From Polytrichum commune (lineage: Eukaryota > Streptophyta > Polytrichopsida > Polytrichales > Polytrichaceae), in NCBI GenBank assembly GCA_950295325.1, contig OX485809.1, positions 27,170,144 to 27,234,143 of the forward strand: DNA of 64,000 nucleotides, read 5' to 3'. A model generated the notes under the pieces. It searched no databases and was not told the DNA's origin. It saw only the letters and a list, made by a program, of their open reading frames with translations. This document shows, piece after piece, positions 11,691 to 23,300 of this stretch. Positions within the stretch are counted from its first letter, which is position 1. Each line of letters begins with the position of its first letter. The translations under genes and the position numbers were made by a program.

Positions 11691-12536
11691 CCAACTCATG
11701 ACAAAGAATTTCTTTGCCGTAGTGCATTGCTTGAAGATGTGGCGACATTATTTGAGGTCGCACAAAGCAAAGGTCTACATGGTGGACAATGTGTCCTAAA
11801 AGTATTTTGACATACAAGCGCAAGTGAGCGCCAAGTCATTGCGGTGGCATGATATATAGTTTGGCGCTTATGAAGGTGGATTTGGTCCACAAACCGGACC
11901 GTGGAAATGTGGTGCCGGATGCGCTAAGTAGATGGGAAGAGTTCCAAGCAATGAGAACCATCCAAACCTTGTGGCTAATGTGTGCCGGTGAGGGAAACTT
12001 GTGATGCAAGATACGGGAGGGGTAAATTAACTACCCCGAAGCACAAATGCTTTTAGGTAAGCTTCGCAAGAGCAAGGTGCTCTAAGAGGTTAAGTTGGTG
12101 GACGGATTGTTCAAGTGCAAGCAAAGTCGGGTGTATGTGCCACAAGGCAAGTTGAGGCTATCCATTTAGAAGGAAGAATGTGATTGTCCTATTGCCGGCC
12201 ATAGAGGAGAAAGAAAAAACCGCCATAGAATGGTGTCAAAGAGGTACCATTGGCGGTGCATAAAGGAGGATATAACCCACTTTGTGAAGGCTTGAATTAA
12301 AGTGCCAAGTGAACCGAACCTCTTACCAAAAGCAAGGCGGCTTCTTGCAACCGTTGCCTATCCCGTTGGAGCCATGGCATAGTATGTGTATGGACTTGAT
12401 TACAAGTTTGCCGGAGTCACATGGGTATGATGCCATCTTGTTGATGGTAGGGCGGTTTGCCAAGTTGGCACACATGGTGCCGATTGTGGGAACCGCCACC
12501 GCGTTGGAGACCGCATAGCCTTTTCTCAAAGGATGG

Positions 12537-13148
12537 TTGAGGCACCACGGGTTGCCAAAAGTGATTGTGTGGGATCAAGATCCAAAGTTCACAAGTGCAT
12601 TTTCAATGCATTTCTCTAAGGAGGTCGGAATGAAACTAAGGTTTAGCACGGCCTTGCATTCCCAAATGGATGGGAAAGCGGAGCGTGTGAATGGAGTCTT
12701 GAAGCAATACTTGAGGAACTTGGTGGGGGCGGACCAAAGAGATTGGGTGGACTATGTGGGTCGAGCGGAGTGTAATTGCAATGTAGCCACGCACTTGGCT
12801 ACCAAGGGGTGGTCTTTCGTGGTGGCTTATGGAGTGGATGCGCTCCAACCTATTAACCTAGCTCTCGAGGGGGCACATTCAACACTAGAGTTCAACCAAG
12901 ATGGTGAGGACTTGGCCAAGGATGGTAAACAAGTCTTGGAGATGACCAAGTTGTTGGTGGAGAAAGCCCGAAGGTGCTACGAGGTGCAAGTCAATGCCGG
13001 AAGACGCAAAGTGGAGAATGAGGTGGGCCAAAAGGTGTTGTTGAATGTGAACAACTTCATTTCCCCAAAAGGCCTCATTCCAAAAGTTCATGTCCAAAAT
13101 TGGAGCTTCGTTTTCCATTGTGGAACAAGTGTTCAAGGACATGTATAA
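12537..13148 (+). pseudogene. E2 integrase core, C-terminal part
   Basis: An open stretch of 203 codons with VIVWDQDPKFTS (second Asp) and KAERVNG (Glu). It begins after the family-wide TAG at 12516-12518. A one-base insertion in 'ccaaaagttc' (~13080) shifts the frame before the integrase tail, so the last ~30 codons are out of frame. Confidence 0.85.
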
Positions 13149-13494
13149 GTTGGAATTACCGCCGGAGATCAAAGTGCATCCGACATTTCATGTCTCATTA
13201 CGAAAGTCATTTTAGGAGGACACCTTGTGGCCGAACACAAGCAAGTGGTTAGGCCACGTCCCGACCTTGTGGAGGTCATTTGGAACATGAGGTAGGAGGG
13301 CATCCTCAAGTGTAGGAAGCCCAAGTGAAAATGAAAGAAAATGTACAAAGGAGTACTTGGTGAAATGGTGAGGATACCATGAGAAACAAACCGCTTGGGT
13401 GGCGGCAAGAGACATGGTGAACACCAATGAATTGGTGAAGCACTTTGAAGAAACTAAGGCTAAGGATTCCAATAAAATGAAGCATAGGCATTGA

Positions 13495-14293
13495 TGAGGA
13501 CATCAATCTCCTTTAGTGGGGGAGAGACGCTAGTAGCACACTTAGCTTCGAGGTTAATTACTCCACAACATGAACTTGTTCTTTGGCTTGAGGGAATAAA
13601 GTCCAAACTTTAGTGGTGCAAAGAGAAAAGTATGAGATGAGGTCCTAGTCTTGTACTTGTGCTTGGTTAGTGGAAGAGGGGGAATAGACATGCCAAACTA
13701 GGTTGGGTAAGCCGAGTAATTGGGGGCCATGGCTTGGAGGGGCCTTGGATAAAACCAAGAAACTTCTTAGTTGTGGGCTTGTCCGGGCGGGGACAAGGTG
13801 ATGGCGCGTGCTCATAAAAGTGCCACCCGCGAGCTAACGAGAGTTGGCGCATGGGAGTCATGAACCCATGTCTCGAAAGAGCAAAGTGGGAACCGAGTCG
13901 GGCGGGACTTGGCATCACCCCCGTGCGATCGAGGCGTGGCTTAACAATGGAAAGCCATCTCGGAGTTGCAACCGAGACAACTTAGTGGAAGCGTTGAGGT
14001 CTCGCCTAGATGTGTCATGTTAGGCTAGTGGAGCCTAACGGGGGGAGGCCCCAAAGGAGGGGCAACCCAAGTGAGTCCCAAAGTAGGTGGGTCTAGTATA
14101 GGTTAGGTCCTTGGATGAGAGATCCAAGGTCGCTAACGGACCACCTAGGAACGACACCTTTGGGACTATGCCAAATTTGAAGATGCATTGTGGGGGTCGC
14201 GCCCTAAGGTAAACACAATGCCGCACCATAGAGGATGGCAACTTGAGAATTGGTGTGCCGACTACGAGTATAGTCGATGGGGGCATCGACTCC
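13495..14293 (+). other. E2 3' non-coding region
   Basis: About 800 bp without recognisable coding sequence between the chromodomain remnant and the purine tract. It is conserved in the other copies. Confidence 0.6.
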
Positions 14294-14309
14294 GTTTGGT
14301 GGGGGTGAG
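14294..14309 (+). other. E2 polypurine tract
   Basis: GTTTGGTGGGGGTGAG directly upstream of the 3' LTR. Confidence 0.8.
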
Positions 14310-15285
14310 TGTCGCGCACCTCTCGATGAGGAGTGCCCAAAACACCATGGGCACAAGGGGGACCCCGGAGTGACACCCGGGACTTGTGGCGCCGTTGGTG
14401 AGAGGGCCCAAGTGATCCTAGTGTGGGTGAGGGCCCCGGGCGTTGGGAACGCCTCCCACCCACGGAGACTAGGAGGCACAAGGGTAAGGCCATGAGCTAT
14501 GCGTAGCTCATGGCGTGGTGATTCTAGAAAGCTCAAGAACACCTCAATCGGAGGTGTGAGCTAGGAGTTATGGCCATTTGAGTGGGGCGCTGTCCCGGGA
14601 CAGCGCCCTGGTACAGCAGTGCCTGGGAGTGATTCCCGGGACTGCAAAGGTTCAAACAGGCATAACTTCCTCACCACTTGCCCGAATGGGGCAAGTGAGG
14701 AGTTCATCGGCATCTACGTGAAGCGTAGATGAAGATGGAGTGGTTGGTTGTTATGATCAGACATCATACAAGGAAGTTATGATGGTCTGAAGCTGCTGGG
14801 GGGTTCTAGGCCCAGCAGCTAAAGGAAAATGTCCACTTGGCCCCAACTCTTGGTAGAGAGACAAGAGGTTGGTTGACGGTGGGGTAGGGGCCCCGCGTAG
14901 AGTCCTAGAGGCTTATATGGGTGAGGTGGTGTGGCCTCACCCACCCGAGGCCGAACGGCACGGCCTCCATGGGCTTTGGCCCATTGTGAGGCCATAGTTG
15001 CCTAGTATGCTTCGGGTTGTTGTAGTGTTGCTCCGGCAACGCGATGATCAACATAAGATTGGACTTCCATGGATGGAAGTCCACATCTAAGGAGTGGTTA
15101 CCGATTAAAGGGGTGAGTCCCGAAATCAAAGTAGGAGGGTTGGTTCCCCTCCTATGAACTAATGGTCCGGGGTTAGAGGAGCTAACCATTAGCATGGCGG
15201 TATGCGAAGGGTTAGCGACTCGTAACCTTTTCTAGAATTGAAAATTGGCAAGATGGTCAAGGGGGGGCTAGCAAGGGTTGCGACA
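14310..15285 (+). repeat. E2 3' LTR, packed with stem-loops
   Basis: 976 bp. Stem-loops seen here: 14333-14354, 14439-14453, 14490-14513 (10-bp stem, 4-base loop), 14531-14561, 14585-14608 (perfect 24-bp palindrome, half site GGGCGCTGTCCC), 14675-14697, 14711-14731, 14758-14789, 14791-14820 (10-bp stem), 14919-14942, 14947-14967, 14969-14984, 15061-15082 (10-bp stem, 2-base loop) and 15181-15216. They are largely kept in the other LTR copies. Confidence 0.95.
14911..14921 (+). promoter_or_regulatory. Probable LTR TATA box
   Basis: GCTTATATGGG about 600 bp into the LTR, just before the 14919-14942 stem-loop. It is present in every LTR copy. U3/R assignment is inferred from this site only. Confidence 0.45.
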
Positions 15286-15306
15286 TGGGAAATGGGTTAC
15301 CGATTA

Positions 15307-15483
15307 AGGGGTGCGTGAGTCCCGAAAGCAAAGTAGGAGGGTTGGTTCCCTCCTATGAACAATTGGTCCGGGGTAAGAGGAGCTATCCATTAGCATGGCG
15401 GAATGCGAATGGTTAGCGCTGGTAACCTTTGCTAGAAACGAAAATTGGCAAGATTATTAAGGGACCTAGCAAGGGTTGCGACA
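15307..15483 (+). repeat. E3 solo LTR, 3' piece
   Basis: It completes the LTR after E2, ends GCGACA, and is followed by the second GTTGG copy (15484-15488). Confidence 0.85.
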
Positions 15484-16194
15484 GTTGGGGCTTGCCTATT
15501 GGTAGAGCAGGCAAGCCCACCAAGGTGCGGTTTGGAAAGGGCGATTTGCATGAGACAAAGGAGGCCGCGATGCATGTAACCTTTCAACATGGGACATTGG
15601 ATTTTTGTCTAAATTTCACACCAAGTGAAATAGATAAAATGCATGTCATTGTGAAGGCCGCCTTCTTTGAAACTCACATGATAGATGTGAGGTGCAAGCC
15701 GGTGTGCTTGCGGTGCATTATGATGTGTCATAATGGCAAAGAATTGAAGTTCAAATTAACAATGACTCCTATAGTAGGAGGACCTAAGTTGAATTTGGTC
15801 TTAATGGACCGAATGAAAAAAAAGAAAACATAATGGTCGTGGTTCAATTGGAGCAACTCCAAGGAACGTATGGGGAGGCTAGGAAAGATGGGTCTCCCCC
15901 AAACAACATTGGTGTGATGTTGGTGAGATACAAGGATGTATTCACCAATGTGTTGCCCAAAAAAATTACCGCCAAGGAGTGAAAAATAACTTTGCTCAAC
16001 GAGAGATTGAGTTCTTGAGGTATGTGGTGACAAAGGAAGTTGGTGGACGAACATGAAGAATGTGAAGGCAATCCAAAAGGAGAATTGGCCCTTGATTCAA
16101 AAGGGCTTAGGTCATTTGTTGGCCTAGCCAATTAGTACCACAACTTCATTCGAGAGTTTTGTAAGGTTGCTAGGACCTTATTCAACTTATTGAG

Positions 16195-17095
16195 GAAAAT
16201 GGCTATCCCAAGAGTGGGATGAGCCTTGTCACCAAGCCTTTGGGGGGCTCAAAAACAAGTTCTCTTCGCCACCCGTGCTTAAGTTCGCGGACTTTGACAA
16301 ACCTTTTGAGGTGCATACGGGGGCGAGTGACTTTAGCATTGGCGGATGTTGAGGCAAAATGGATGGCCATTGCATATAAGAGCATGAAGCTCGATGGTTG
16401 TCCGACCTTGTCCAACTTATGCAAGACATGTCTATCCCAAAAGTGGGATGAGCCTTGCCACCAAGTCTTTAAGGAGCTTAAGACCAAGTTCTCTTCGCCG
16501 CCCGTGCTTAAGTTCGCGGACTTTAACAAACCTTTTGAGGTGCATATAGGGGCGAGTAATTTTACCATTGGCGGATGTTGATCCGAGATGGATGCCCATT
16601 GCATATGGGAGCATTAAGCTTAATGGTTGTCGAACCTAGTGCGATTTGTGAAAGAAAGGGCTATCCCAAGAGTGGGATGAGCCTTGTCCCCAAATCTTTG
16701 GGGAGCTTAATACAAAGTTGTCTTTGCCACCCGTGTTCAAGTTCGCGGAGCTTGACAAACCTTTTGAGGTGCATACGGGTGGGGGGGGGGTGGCGAGTGA
16801 CTTTGCCATTGTCGGATGGTTAGCGTAAGATGGATGGCCATTGCATATGAGAGCGTTAAGCTTGATGGTTATCCGACCTTATCCGACTTGTGGAAGAATT
16901 GGCTATCCCAAGAGTGGGAGGAGCCTTGCCACCAAGTCTTTGGGGAGCTTGAGAGCAAGTTCTCTTAGACGCCCGTGCTCAAGTTCGCGGAGCTTGACAA
17001 ACCTTTTGAGGTGGATACGGGGGTGAATGACTTTGCCAATGGCGGATTATTGATTTAAGATGGATGGCCATTGCATATGGGAGCATGAAGCTCGA
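16195..17095 (+). repeat. E4 ~230-bp tandem array, four units
   Basis: 'ctatccca' of successive units at about 16203, 16432, 16661 and 16903. This is one unit more than E1, E2, E5 and E14. A run of G (10) near 16782 lies in the third unit. Confidence 0.85.
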
Positions 17096-17463
17096 TGGTT
17101 GTCAAAGAAGACAACCAACTCATGACAAAGAATTTCTTTGTCGTAGTGCATTGCTTGAAGATGTGGCGACACTATTTGGGGTCGCACAAAGCAAAGGTCT
17201 ACATGGACAATGTGTCCTAAAAGAATTTTGACATTCAAGTGCAAGTGAGCGCCAAGTCATTGCGGTGGCATGATAGTTTGGCGCTTATGAAGGTGGATTT
17301 GATCCACAAACCGGACCGTGGAAATGTGGTGCCGGATGCGCTAAGTAGACGGGAAGAGTTCCAAGCAATGAGAACCATCCAAACCTTGTGGCTAATGTGT
17401 GCCGGCGAAGGAAACTTGTGATGCAAGATACGGGAGGGGTAAATTTACTACCCCAAAACACAA

Positions 17464-17934
17464 ATGCTTTTAGGTGAGCTTCGCAAGAGCAAGGTGCTCA
17501 AAGAGGTTAAGTTGGTGGACGGATTGTTCAAGTGCAAGCAAAGTTGGGTGTATGTGCCACAAGGCAAGTTGAGGCTATCCGTTTTGAAGGAGGAATATGA
17601 TAGTCTTATTGCCGGCCATAGAGGAGAAAGAAACAACCGCCGTAGAATGGTGTCAAGGAGGTACCATTGGCCGTGCATAAAAGAAGATATAACCCACTTT
17701 GTAAAGGCTTGGATGAAGTGCCAAGTGAACCGAGCCTCTTACCAAAAGCAAGGCGGTTTCTTGCAACCGTTGCCTATCCCGCCGGGACCATGGCATAGTA
17801 TGTGCATGGACTTGATCACAAGTTTGCCGGAGTCACATGGGTATGATGCCATCTTGTTGATGGTAGAGTGGTTTGCCAAGTTGGCACACATGATGCTGAT
17901 TGTGGGAACCGCCACCACGTTGGAGACCGCATAG
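17464..17934 (+). pseudogene. E4 integrase N-terminal region
   Basis: 157 sense codons: linker after RNase H, zinc-binding region, then CMDLITSLPES with the first catalytic Asp of the DDE triad. Two zinc ligands look lost: the first His is Tyr (EEYDS) and the first Cys is Trp (AWMKCQ). It ends at the family-wide TAG. Confidence 0.82.
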
Positions 17935-18583
17935 CCTTTTCTCAAAGGATGGTTGAGGCACCACGGGTTGCCAAGAGTGATTGTGTGGGATCAAGATCCA
18001 AAGTTCACAAGTGCATTTTCAATGCATTTCTCTAAGGAGGTTGTATTGAAACTAAGGTTTAGCACCGCCGTGTATTCCCAAATGGATGGGAAAACAAAGC
18101 GTGTGAATGGAGTCTGTAAGCAATACTTGAGGAACTTGGTGGGGGCGGACCAAGGAGATTGGGCGGACTATGTGGGTCGAGCGGAGTGTAATTGCAATGT
18201 AGCCACGCACTTGGCTACCAAGGGGTGGTCTTTGGTGGTGGCTTATGGAGTGGATGCGCTCCAACCTATTAACCTAGCTCTCGAGGGGGCACATTCAACA
18301 CTAGAGTTTAACCAAGATGGTGAGGACTTGGCCAAGGATGGTAAACAAGTCTTGGAGATGACCAAGTTGTTGGTGGAGAAAGCCCGAAGGTGCTACGGAG
18401 TGCTAGTAAATGCTGGAAGACGCGAAGTGGAGAATGAGGTGGGCCAAAAGGTGTTGTTGAATGTGAACAACTTCACTTAGCCGGAAGGCCTCGCTCCAAA
18501 AGTTCATGTCCAAAATTGGAGCTTCGTTTTCCATTGTGGAACAAGTGTTCAAGGACATGTATAAGTTGGAATTCCGCCGGACA

Positions 18584-19555
18584 TGTCGCGCACCTCTCCA
18601 TGAGGAGTGCCCGAAACACCATGGGCACAAGGGGGACCCCGGAGTGACACCCGGGACTTGTGGCGCCGTTGGTGAGAGGGCCCAAGTGATCCTAGTGTGG
18701 GTGAGGGCCCCGGGCGTTGGGAACGCCTCCCACCCACGGAGACTAGGAGGCACAAGGGTAAGGCCATGAGCTATGCGTAGCTCATGGCGTGGTGATTCTA
18801 GGAAGCTCAAGATCACCTCAAGCGGAGGTGTGAGCTAGGAGTTATGGCCATCTGAGTGGGGCGCTGTCCCGGGACAGCGCCCTGGTACAGCAGTGCCTGG
18901 GAGTGATTCCCGGGACTGCCAAGGTTCAAACAGGCATAACGTCGTCAATACTTGCCTGAATGGGGCAAGTGAGGCGTCCATCGGCATCTACGTGAAGCGT
19001 AGATGAAGATGGAGTGGTCGCTTGTTAGTATGAGACATCACACAAGGATGTTATGATGGTCTGAAGCTGCTGGGGTCTTCTAGGCCCAGCGGCTAAGGGA
19101 AAATGTCCACTTGGCCCCAACTCTTGGTGGAGAGACAAGAGGTTGGTTGACGGTGGGGTAGGGGCCCCGCGTGAAGTCCTAGAGGCTTATATGGGTGAGG
19201 TGGTGTGGCCTCACCCACCCGAGGCCGAACGGCAAGGCCTCCATGGGCTTTGGCCTATTGTGAGGCCATAGTTGCCTAGTATGCTTCGGGTTGTTGTAGT
19301 GTTGCTCCGGCAACGCGATGATCAACATAGGATTGGACTTCCATAGATGGAAGTCCACATTGGGGAAATGGGTTACCGATTAAGGGGTGAGTCCCGAAAG
19401 CAAAGTAGGAGGGTTGGTTCCCTCCTATGAACTATTCGTCCGGGGTAAGAGGAGCTATCCATTAGCATGGCGGAATGCGAAGGGTTAGCGCTCGTAACCT
19501 TTGCTAGAAACGAAAATTGGCAAGATTATTAAGGGACCTAGCAAGGGTTGCGACA
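18584..19555 (+). repeat. E5 5' LTR
   Basis: 972 bp, TGTCGC...GCGACA, abutting the E4 integrase remnant. It matches the subtype of E3 and E13. Confidence 0.92.
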
Positions 19556-19557
19556 CG

Positions 19558-19569
19558 TGGTATCAGAGC
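19558..19569 (+). other. E5 primer-binding site
   Basis: TGGTATCAGAGC two bases after the 5' LTR; initiator tRNA-Met type. Confidence 0.9.
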
Positions 19570-20349
19570 AGGGTTCCAATTTTTGAGCTAGCACTTTGAG
19601 GGAAGCATGGCTATCAAATGTGCGGGTTATGATGGTGACCCGGGGTTTCCAAAAGGTTGTGAGGCTCAAATTGGAACAAAGATCATGTGTAAGTGCATTT
19701 TGACCATACCATTGGTTCCATGACAATGGTGGGCATGAGGGTGGACTTGGTGAGGAGAATGAAGGGGTCCTTTGAAAGGGCCCCCGCACACCTCAAAAAA
19801 TATTTGGGGCCTAGAATACCGAATGCACCCAAAACCGTGGAGGGCATTAATGTTGGATTGAAATTCCAATTCGAAATGCTTGGAAGGTATTGATGTTGGA
19901 ATGAATTTGGTGGAAATGAGGCGTCCGGGCCTCTTAAGGCGTATATGCGCGAATTTCACACCCAAATGAATTGTACATCTTAGATGAACGAGTTTTCTAA
20001 GAAATACATCATTTTAGGTGGGGTTTCAAAAGTGGGTGGTGAATACCAAGTTCAAATTTCCAAAGTTTATTGAGGTTGTGGCCGGGATCATCAGAATTGC
20101 CATGAGCATTAAGGCCGATGACGCCAATAAGAAATTTGGCGGTGCCTTACAACAATGGACGTTGAGGGGAGATAGGTACCACGCCAAATAATACTTGTGC
20201 CGTGGACCGAATGTAAGACGATGACATTGTGGCCAAGGCTAGGAGCCTTAAGCCGAGGCCAAGTCTTTGGTACCTTGAGGCTCAAATGAATGGGAGAAAT
20301 GTCTCATGGGTTGACAAAGAGGCAAGCCATTCCTTCTTGAGCCCAAAAC
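19570..20349 (+). other. E5 leader without recognisable gag
   Basis: About 780 bp of non-coding leader. Only one unit of the 56-bp repeat is left (about 20200-20240). Confidence 0.6.
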
Positions 20350-23300
20350 TCACAAGGGAGTTGGGGCTTGCCGATTGAAAGGGCGGGCAAGCCCACCAAG
20401 GTGCGGTTTGGAAAGGGCGAACCGCATGAGACAAAGGAGGCCGCGATGCATGTAACCTTTCAACGTGGGACATTGGATTTTTGTCAAAATTTCACACCAA
20501 GTGAAATAGATAAAATGCATGTCATTGTGAAGGCCGCCTTCTTTGAAACTCACATGATAGATGTGAGGTGCAAGCCGGTGTGCTTGCGGTGCATTATGAT
20601 GTGTCATAATGGCAAAGAATTGGAGTTCAAATTAACAATGACTCCTATGGTAGGAGGACCTAAGTTGAATTTGGTCTTAATGGACCGAATATGAAAAAAA
20701 AAAAAAAAAAAAAAAAAACATAATGGTCGTGGTTCAATTGGAGCAACTCCAAGGAACGTATGGGGAGGCTAGGAAAGATGGGCCTCCCCCAAACCACATT
20801 GGTGGAATGTTGGTGAAATACAAGGATGTATTCACCAATGTGTTGCCCAAAAAGTTACCGCCAAAGAGTGAAAAATAACTTTGCTCAACGAAAGATTGAG
20901 TTCTTGAGGTATGTGGTGACAAAGGAAGTTGGTGGACGAACATGAAGAATGTGAAGGCAATCCAAAAGGAGAATTGGCCCTTCATTCAAAAAGGGCTTAG
21001 GTCATTTGTTGGCCTAGCCAATTAGTACCACCACTTCATTCGAGAGTTTTTGAAGGTTGCTAGGACCTTATTCAACTTATTGAGGGAAATGGCTATCCCA
21101 AGAGTGGGATGAGCCTTGCCACAAAGCCTTTGGGGAGCTTAAGAGAAAGTTTTCTTCGCCGCCCGTGCTCAAGTTCGCGTAGCTTGACTATCCTTTTGAG
21201 GTGCATATGGGGGCGAGTGACTTTACCATTGGCGGATGTTGATCCGAGATGGATGCCCATTGCATATGGGAGCATGAAGCTCGATGGTTGTCCGACCTCG
21301 TCCAACTTGTGCAAGAAATGGCTATCCCAAGAGTGGGATGAGCCTTCCCACCAAGTCTTTGAGGAGCTTAAGACCAAGTTCTCTTCGCCGCCCGTGCTCA
21401 AGTTCGCGGAGTTTGACATACCTTTTGAGGTGCATACGGGGACGAGTAACTTTACCATTGGTGGATGTGATCCAAGATGGATGCCTATTGCATATGGGAG
21501 CATTAAGCTTAACGGTTGTCGAACCTTGTGCGACTTGTGAAAGAAAAGGCTATCCGAAGAGTGGGATGAACCTTTTCACCAAGTCTTTGGGGAGCTTAAG
21601 AGCAAGTTCTCTTCGCCACCCGTGCTCAAGTTCGCGGAGTTTGAGAAACCTTTTGAAGTGCATACGGGGGCGAGTGACTTTGCCAATGGTGGATTATGTG
21701 TAAGATGGATGGCCATTGCATATGCAAGCATGAAGCTCGATGGTTGCCAAAGAAGACAACCAACTCATGACAAAGAACTTCTTTGCCGTAGTGCATTGCT
21801 TGAAGATATGGCGACACTATTTGGGGTCGCACAAAGCAAAGGTCTATATGGACAATGTGTCCTAAAAGATTTTTGACATTCAAGCGCAAGTGAGCGCCAA
21901 GTCATTGCGGTGGCATGATAGTTTGGCGCTTATGAAGGTGGATTTGATCCACAAACCGGACCGTGGAAATGTGGTGCCGGATGCGCGAAGTAGACCGGAA
22001 GAGTTCCAAGCAATGAGAACCATCCAAACCTTGTGGCTAATGTGTGCCGGCGAAGGAAACTTGTGATGCAAGATACGGGAGGGGTAAATTAACTACCCCA
22101 AAGCACAAATGCTTTTAGGTGAGCTTCGCAAGAGCAAGGTGCTCAAAGAGGTTAAGTTGGTGGACGGATTGTTCAAGTGCAAGCAAAGTTGGGTGTATGT
22201 GCCACAAGGCAAGTTGAGGCTATCGGTTTTGAAGGAGGAATATGATAGTCCTATTCCCGGCCATAAAGGAGAAAGAAACAACCGCCATAGAATGGTGTCA
22301 AAGAGATACCGTTGGCGGTGCATAAAGGAGGATATAGCCCACTTTGTGAAGGCGTGAATAAAGTGCCAAGTGAACCGAGCCTCTTACCAAAAGCAAGGCG
22401 GTTTCTTGCAACCGTTGCCTATCCCGCCAGGGCCATGACATAGTATGTGCATGGACTTGATCATAAGTTTGCCGGAGTCACATGGGTATGATGCCATCTT
22501 GTTGATGGTAGAGCGGTTTGCCAAGTGGGCACACATGGTGCCGATTGTGGGAACCGCCACCGCGTTGGAGACCGCATAGCCTTTTCTCCAAGGATGGTTG
22601 AGGCACCACGGGTTGCCAAGAGTGATTGTGTGGGATCAATATCTAAAGTTCACAAGTGCATTTTCAATGCATTTCTCTAAGGAGGTCGGAATGAAACTAA
22701 GGTTTAGCACGGCCTTGCATTCCCAAATGGATGGGAAAGCGGAGCGTGTGAATGGAGTCTTGAAGCAATACTTGAGGAACTTGGTGGGGGCGGACCAAGG
22801 AGATTGGGCGGACTATGTGGGTCGAGCGGAGTGTAATTGCAATGTAGCCACGCACTTGGCTACCAAGGGGTGGTCTTTCGTGGTGGCTTATGGAGTGGAT
22901 GCGCTCCAACCTATTAACCTAGCTCTCGAGGGGGCACATTTAACACTAGAGTTCAACCTAGATGGTGAGGACTTGGCCAAGAAGCGTGAACAAGTCTTGG
23001 AGATGACCAAGTTGTTGGTGGAGAAAGCCCGAAGGTGCTACGGAGTGCAAGTCAATGCCGGAAGACGCAAAGTGGAGTATGAGGCGGGCCGAAAAGGTGT
23101 TGTTGAATGTGGACAACTTCACCTTGCCCAAAGACCTTACTCCAAAAGTTCATGTCCAAAATTGGAGCTTCGTTTTCCATTGTGGAACAAGTGTTCAAGA
23201 ACATGTATACGTTGGAATTACTGCCGGAGATCAAAGTGCATCCCACATTTCATGTCTCATTACGAAAGTCATTTTAGGACGACACCTTGTGGCCCGATCA

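Larger units (their letters stand above)
10310..13494 (+). pseudogene. E2 pol remnant
   Basis: The order is: protease-proximal segment (10310-10680); PKSY then directly EIEFLRHVVTKE (about 10780-10850), so the RT core is deleted; the ~230-bp array (11013-11690); the rest of RNase H with LVHKPDRGNVVPDALS (~11880-11935); the integrase zinc region (from ~12100), where EEH is EEC and the first Cys codon is lost; MDLITSLPES (~12390); a TAG at 12516-12518; the integrase core (12537-13148). A one-base insertion near 13080 breaks the frame. A chromodomain remnant (KEYLVKW, stop, GYHE... VAARDMVNTNELVKHFEE) ends at 13494. Confidence 0.9.
8212..15285 (+). mobile_element. E2, complete but coding-defective gypsy retrotransposon
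   Basis: 7074 bp with 976-bp LTRs (8212-9187, 14310-15285) that differ at two positions by eye, so it is recent. Primer site, leader repeats, broken pol and purine tract follow the same order as E1. It lies in solo LTR E3. The flanks do not show a plain 5-bp duplication; instead about 20 bp (gggaaatgggttaccgatta) end at 8211 and are repeated at 15287-15306. Confidence 0.93.
312..15483 (+). mobile_element. E3, solo LTR split by two later insertions
   Basis: Three pieces (312-368, 7470-8211, 15307-15483) join into one LTR of 976 bp that starts TGTCGC and ends GCGACA. It is flanked by the 5-bp target duplication GTTGG (307-311 and 15484-15488) inside the pol region of E4. No internal region of its own is present, so it is read as a solo LTR left by LTR-LTR recombination. 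E1 sits in it at 369-7464 and E2 at 8212-15285. Its 3' end has the 'attattaaggga' subtype shared with the 5' LTR of E5 and with E13. Confidence 0.9.
15484..18583 (+). pseudogene. E4 pol remnant, truncated in the integrase C-terminus
   Basis: E4 continues from 1-311. It holds the protease-proximal segment (to ~15835), the RT deletion (about 15950-16030), four copies of the ~230-bp array, RNase H tail with VDLIHKPDRGNVVPDALS (~17290-17350), and the best integrase N-terminal frame in the window (17464-17934) ending at TAG 17932-17934. That frame has EEYDS where the zinc His is expected and AWMKCQ where the first Cys is expected. The core (17953-18480) has the second Asp, but the catalytic Glu is Lys (KTKRVNG). 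The copy stops at 18583, where the LTR of E5 begins. Confidence 0.88.

Noticed and set aside
14204..14542. Open frames of 60-150 codons inside the LTRs (e.g. MFLSFLESPRHELRIAHG...)
   Set aside because: They appear on both strands of each LTR because of the inverted repeats, and they cross LTR boundaries. They have no domain.
14585..14608. Perfect palindrome as a bacterial-type terminator
   Set aside because: No U tract follows, and it is inside a plant LTR with many other stems.
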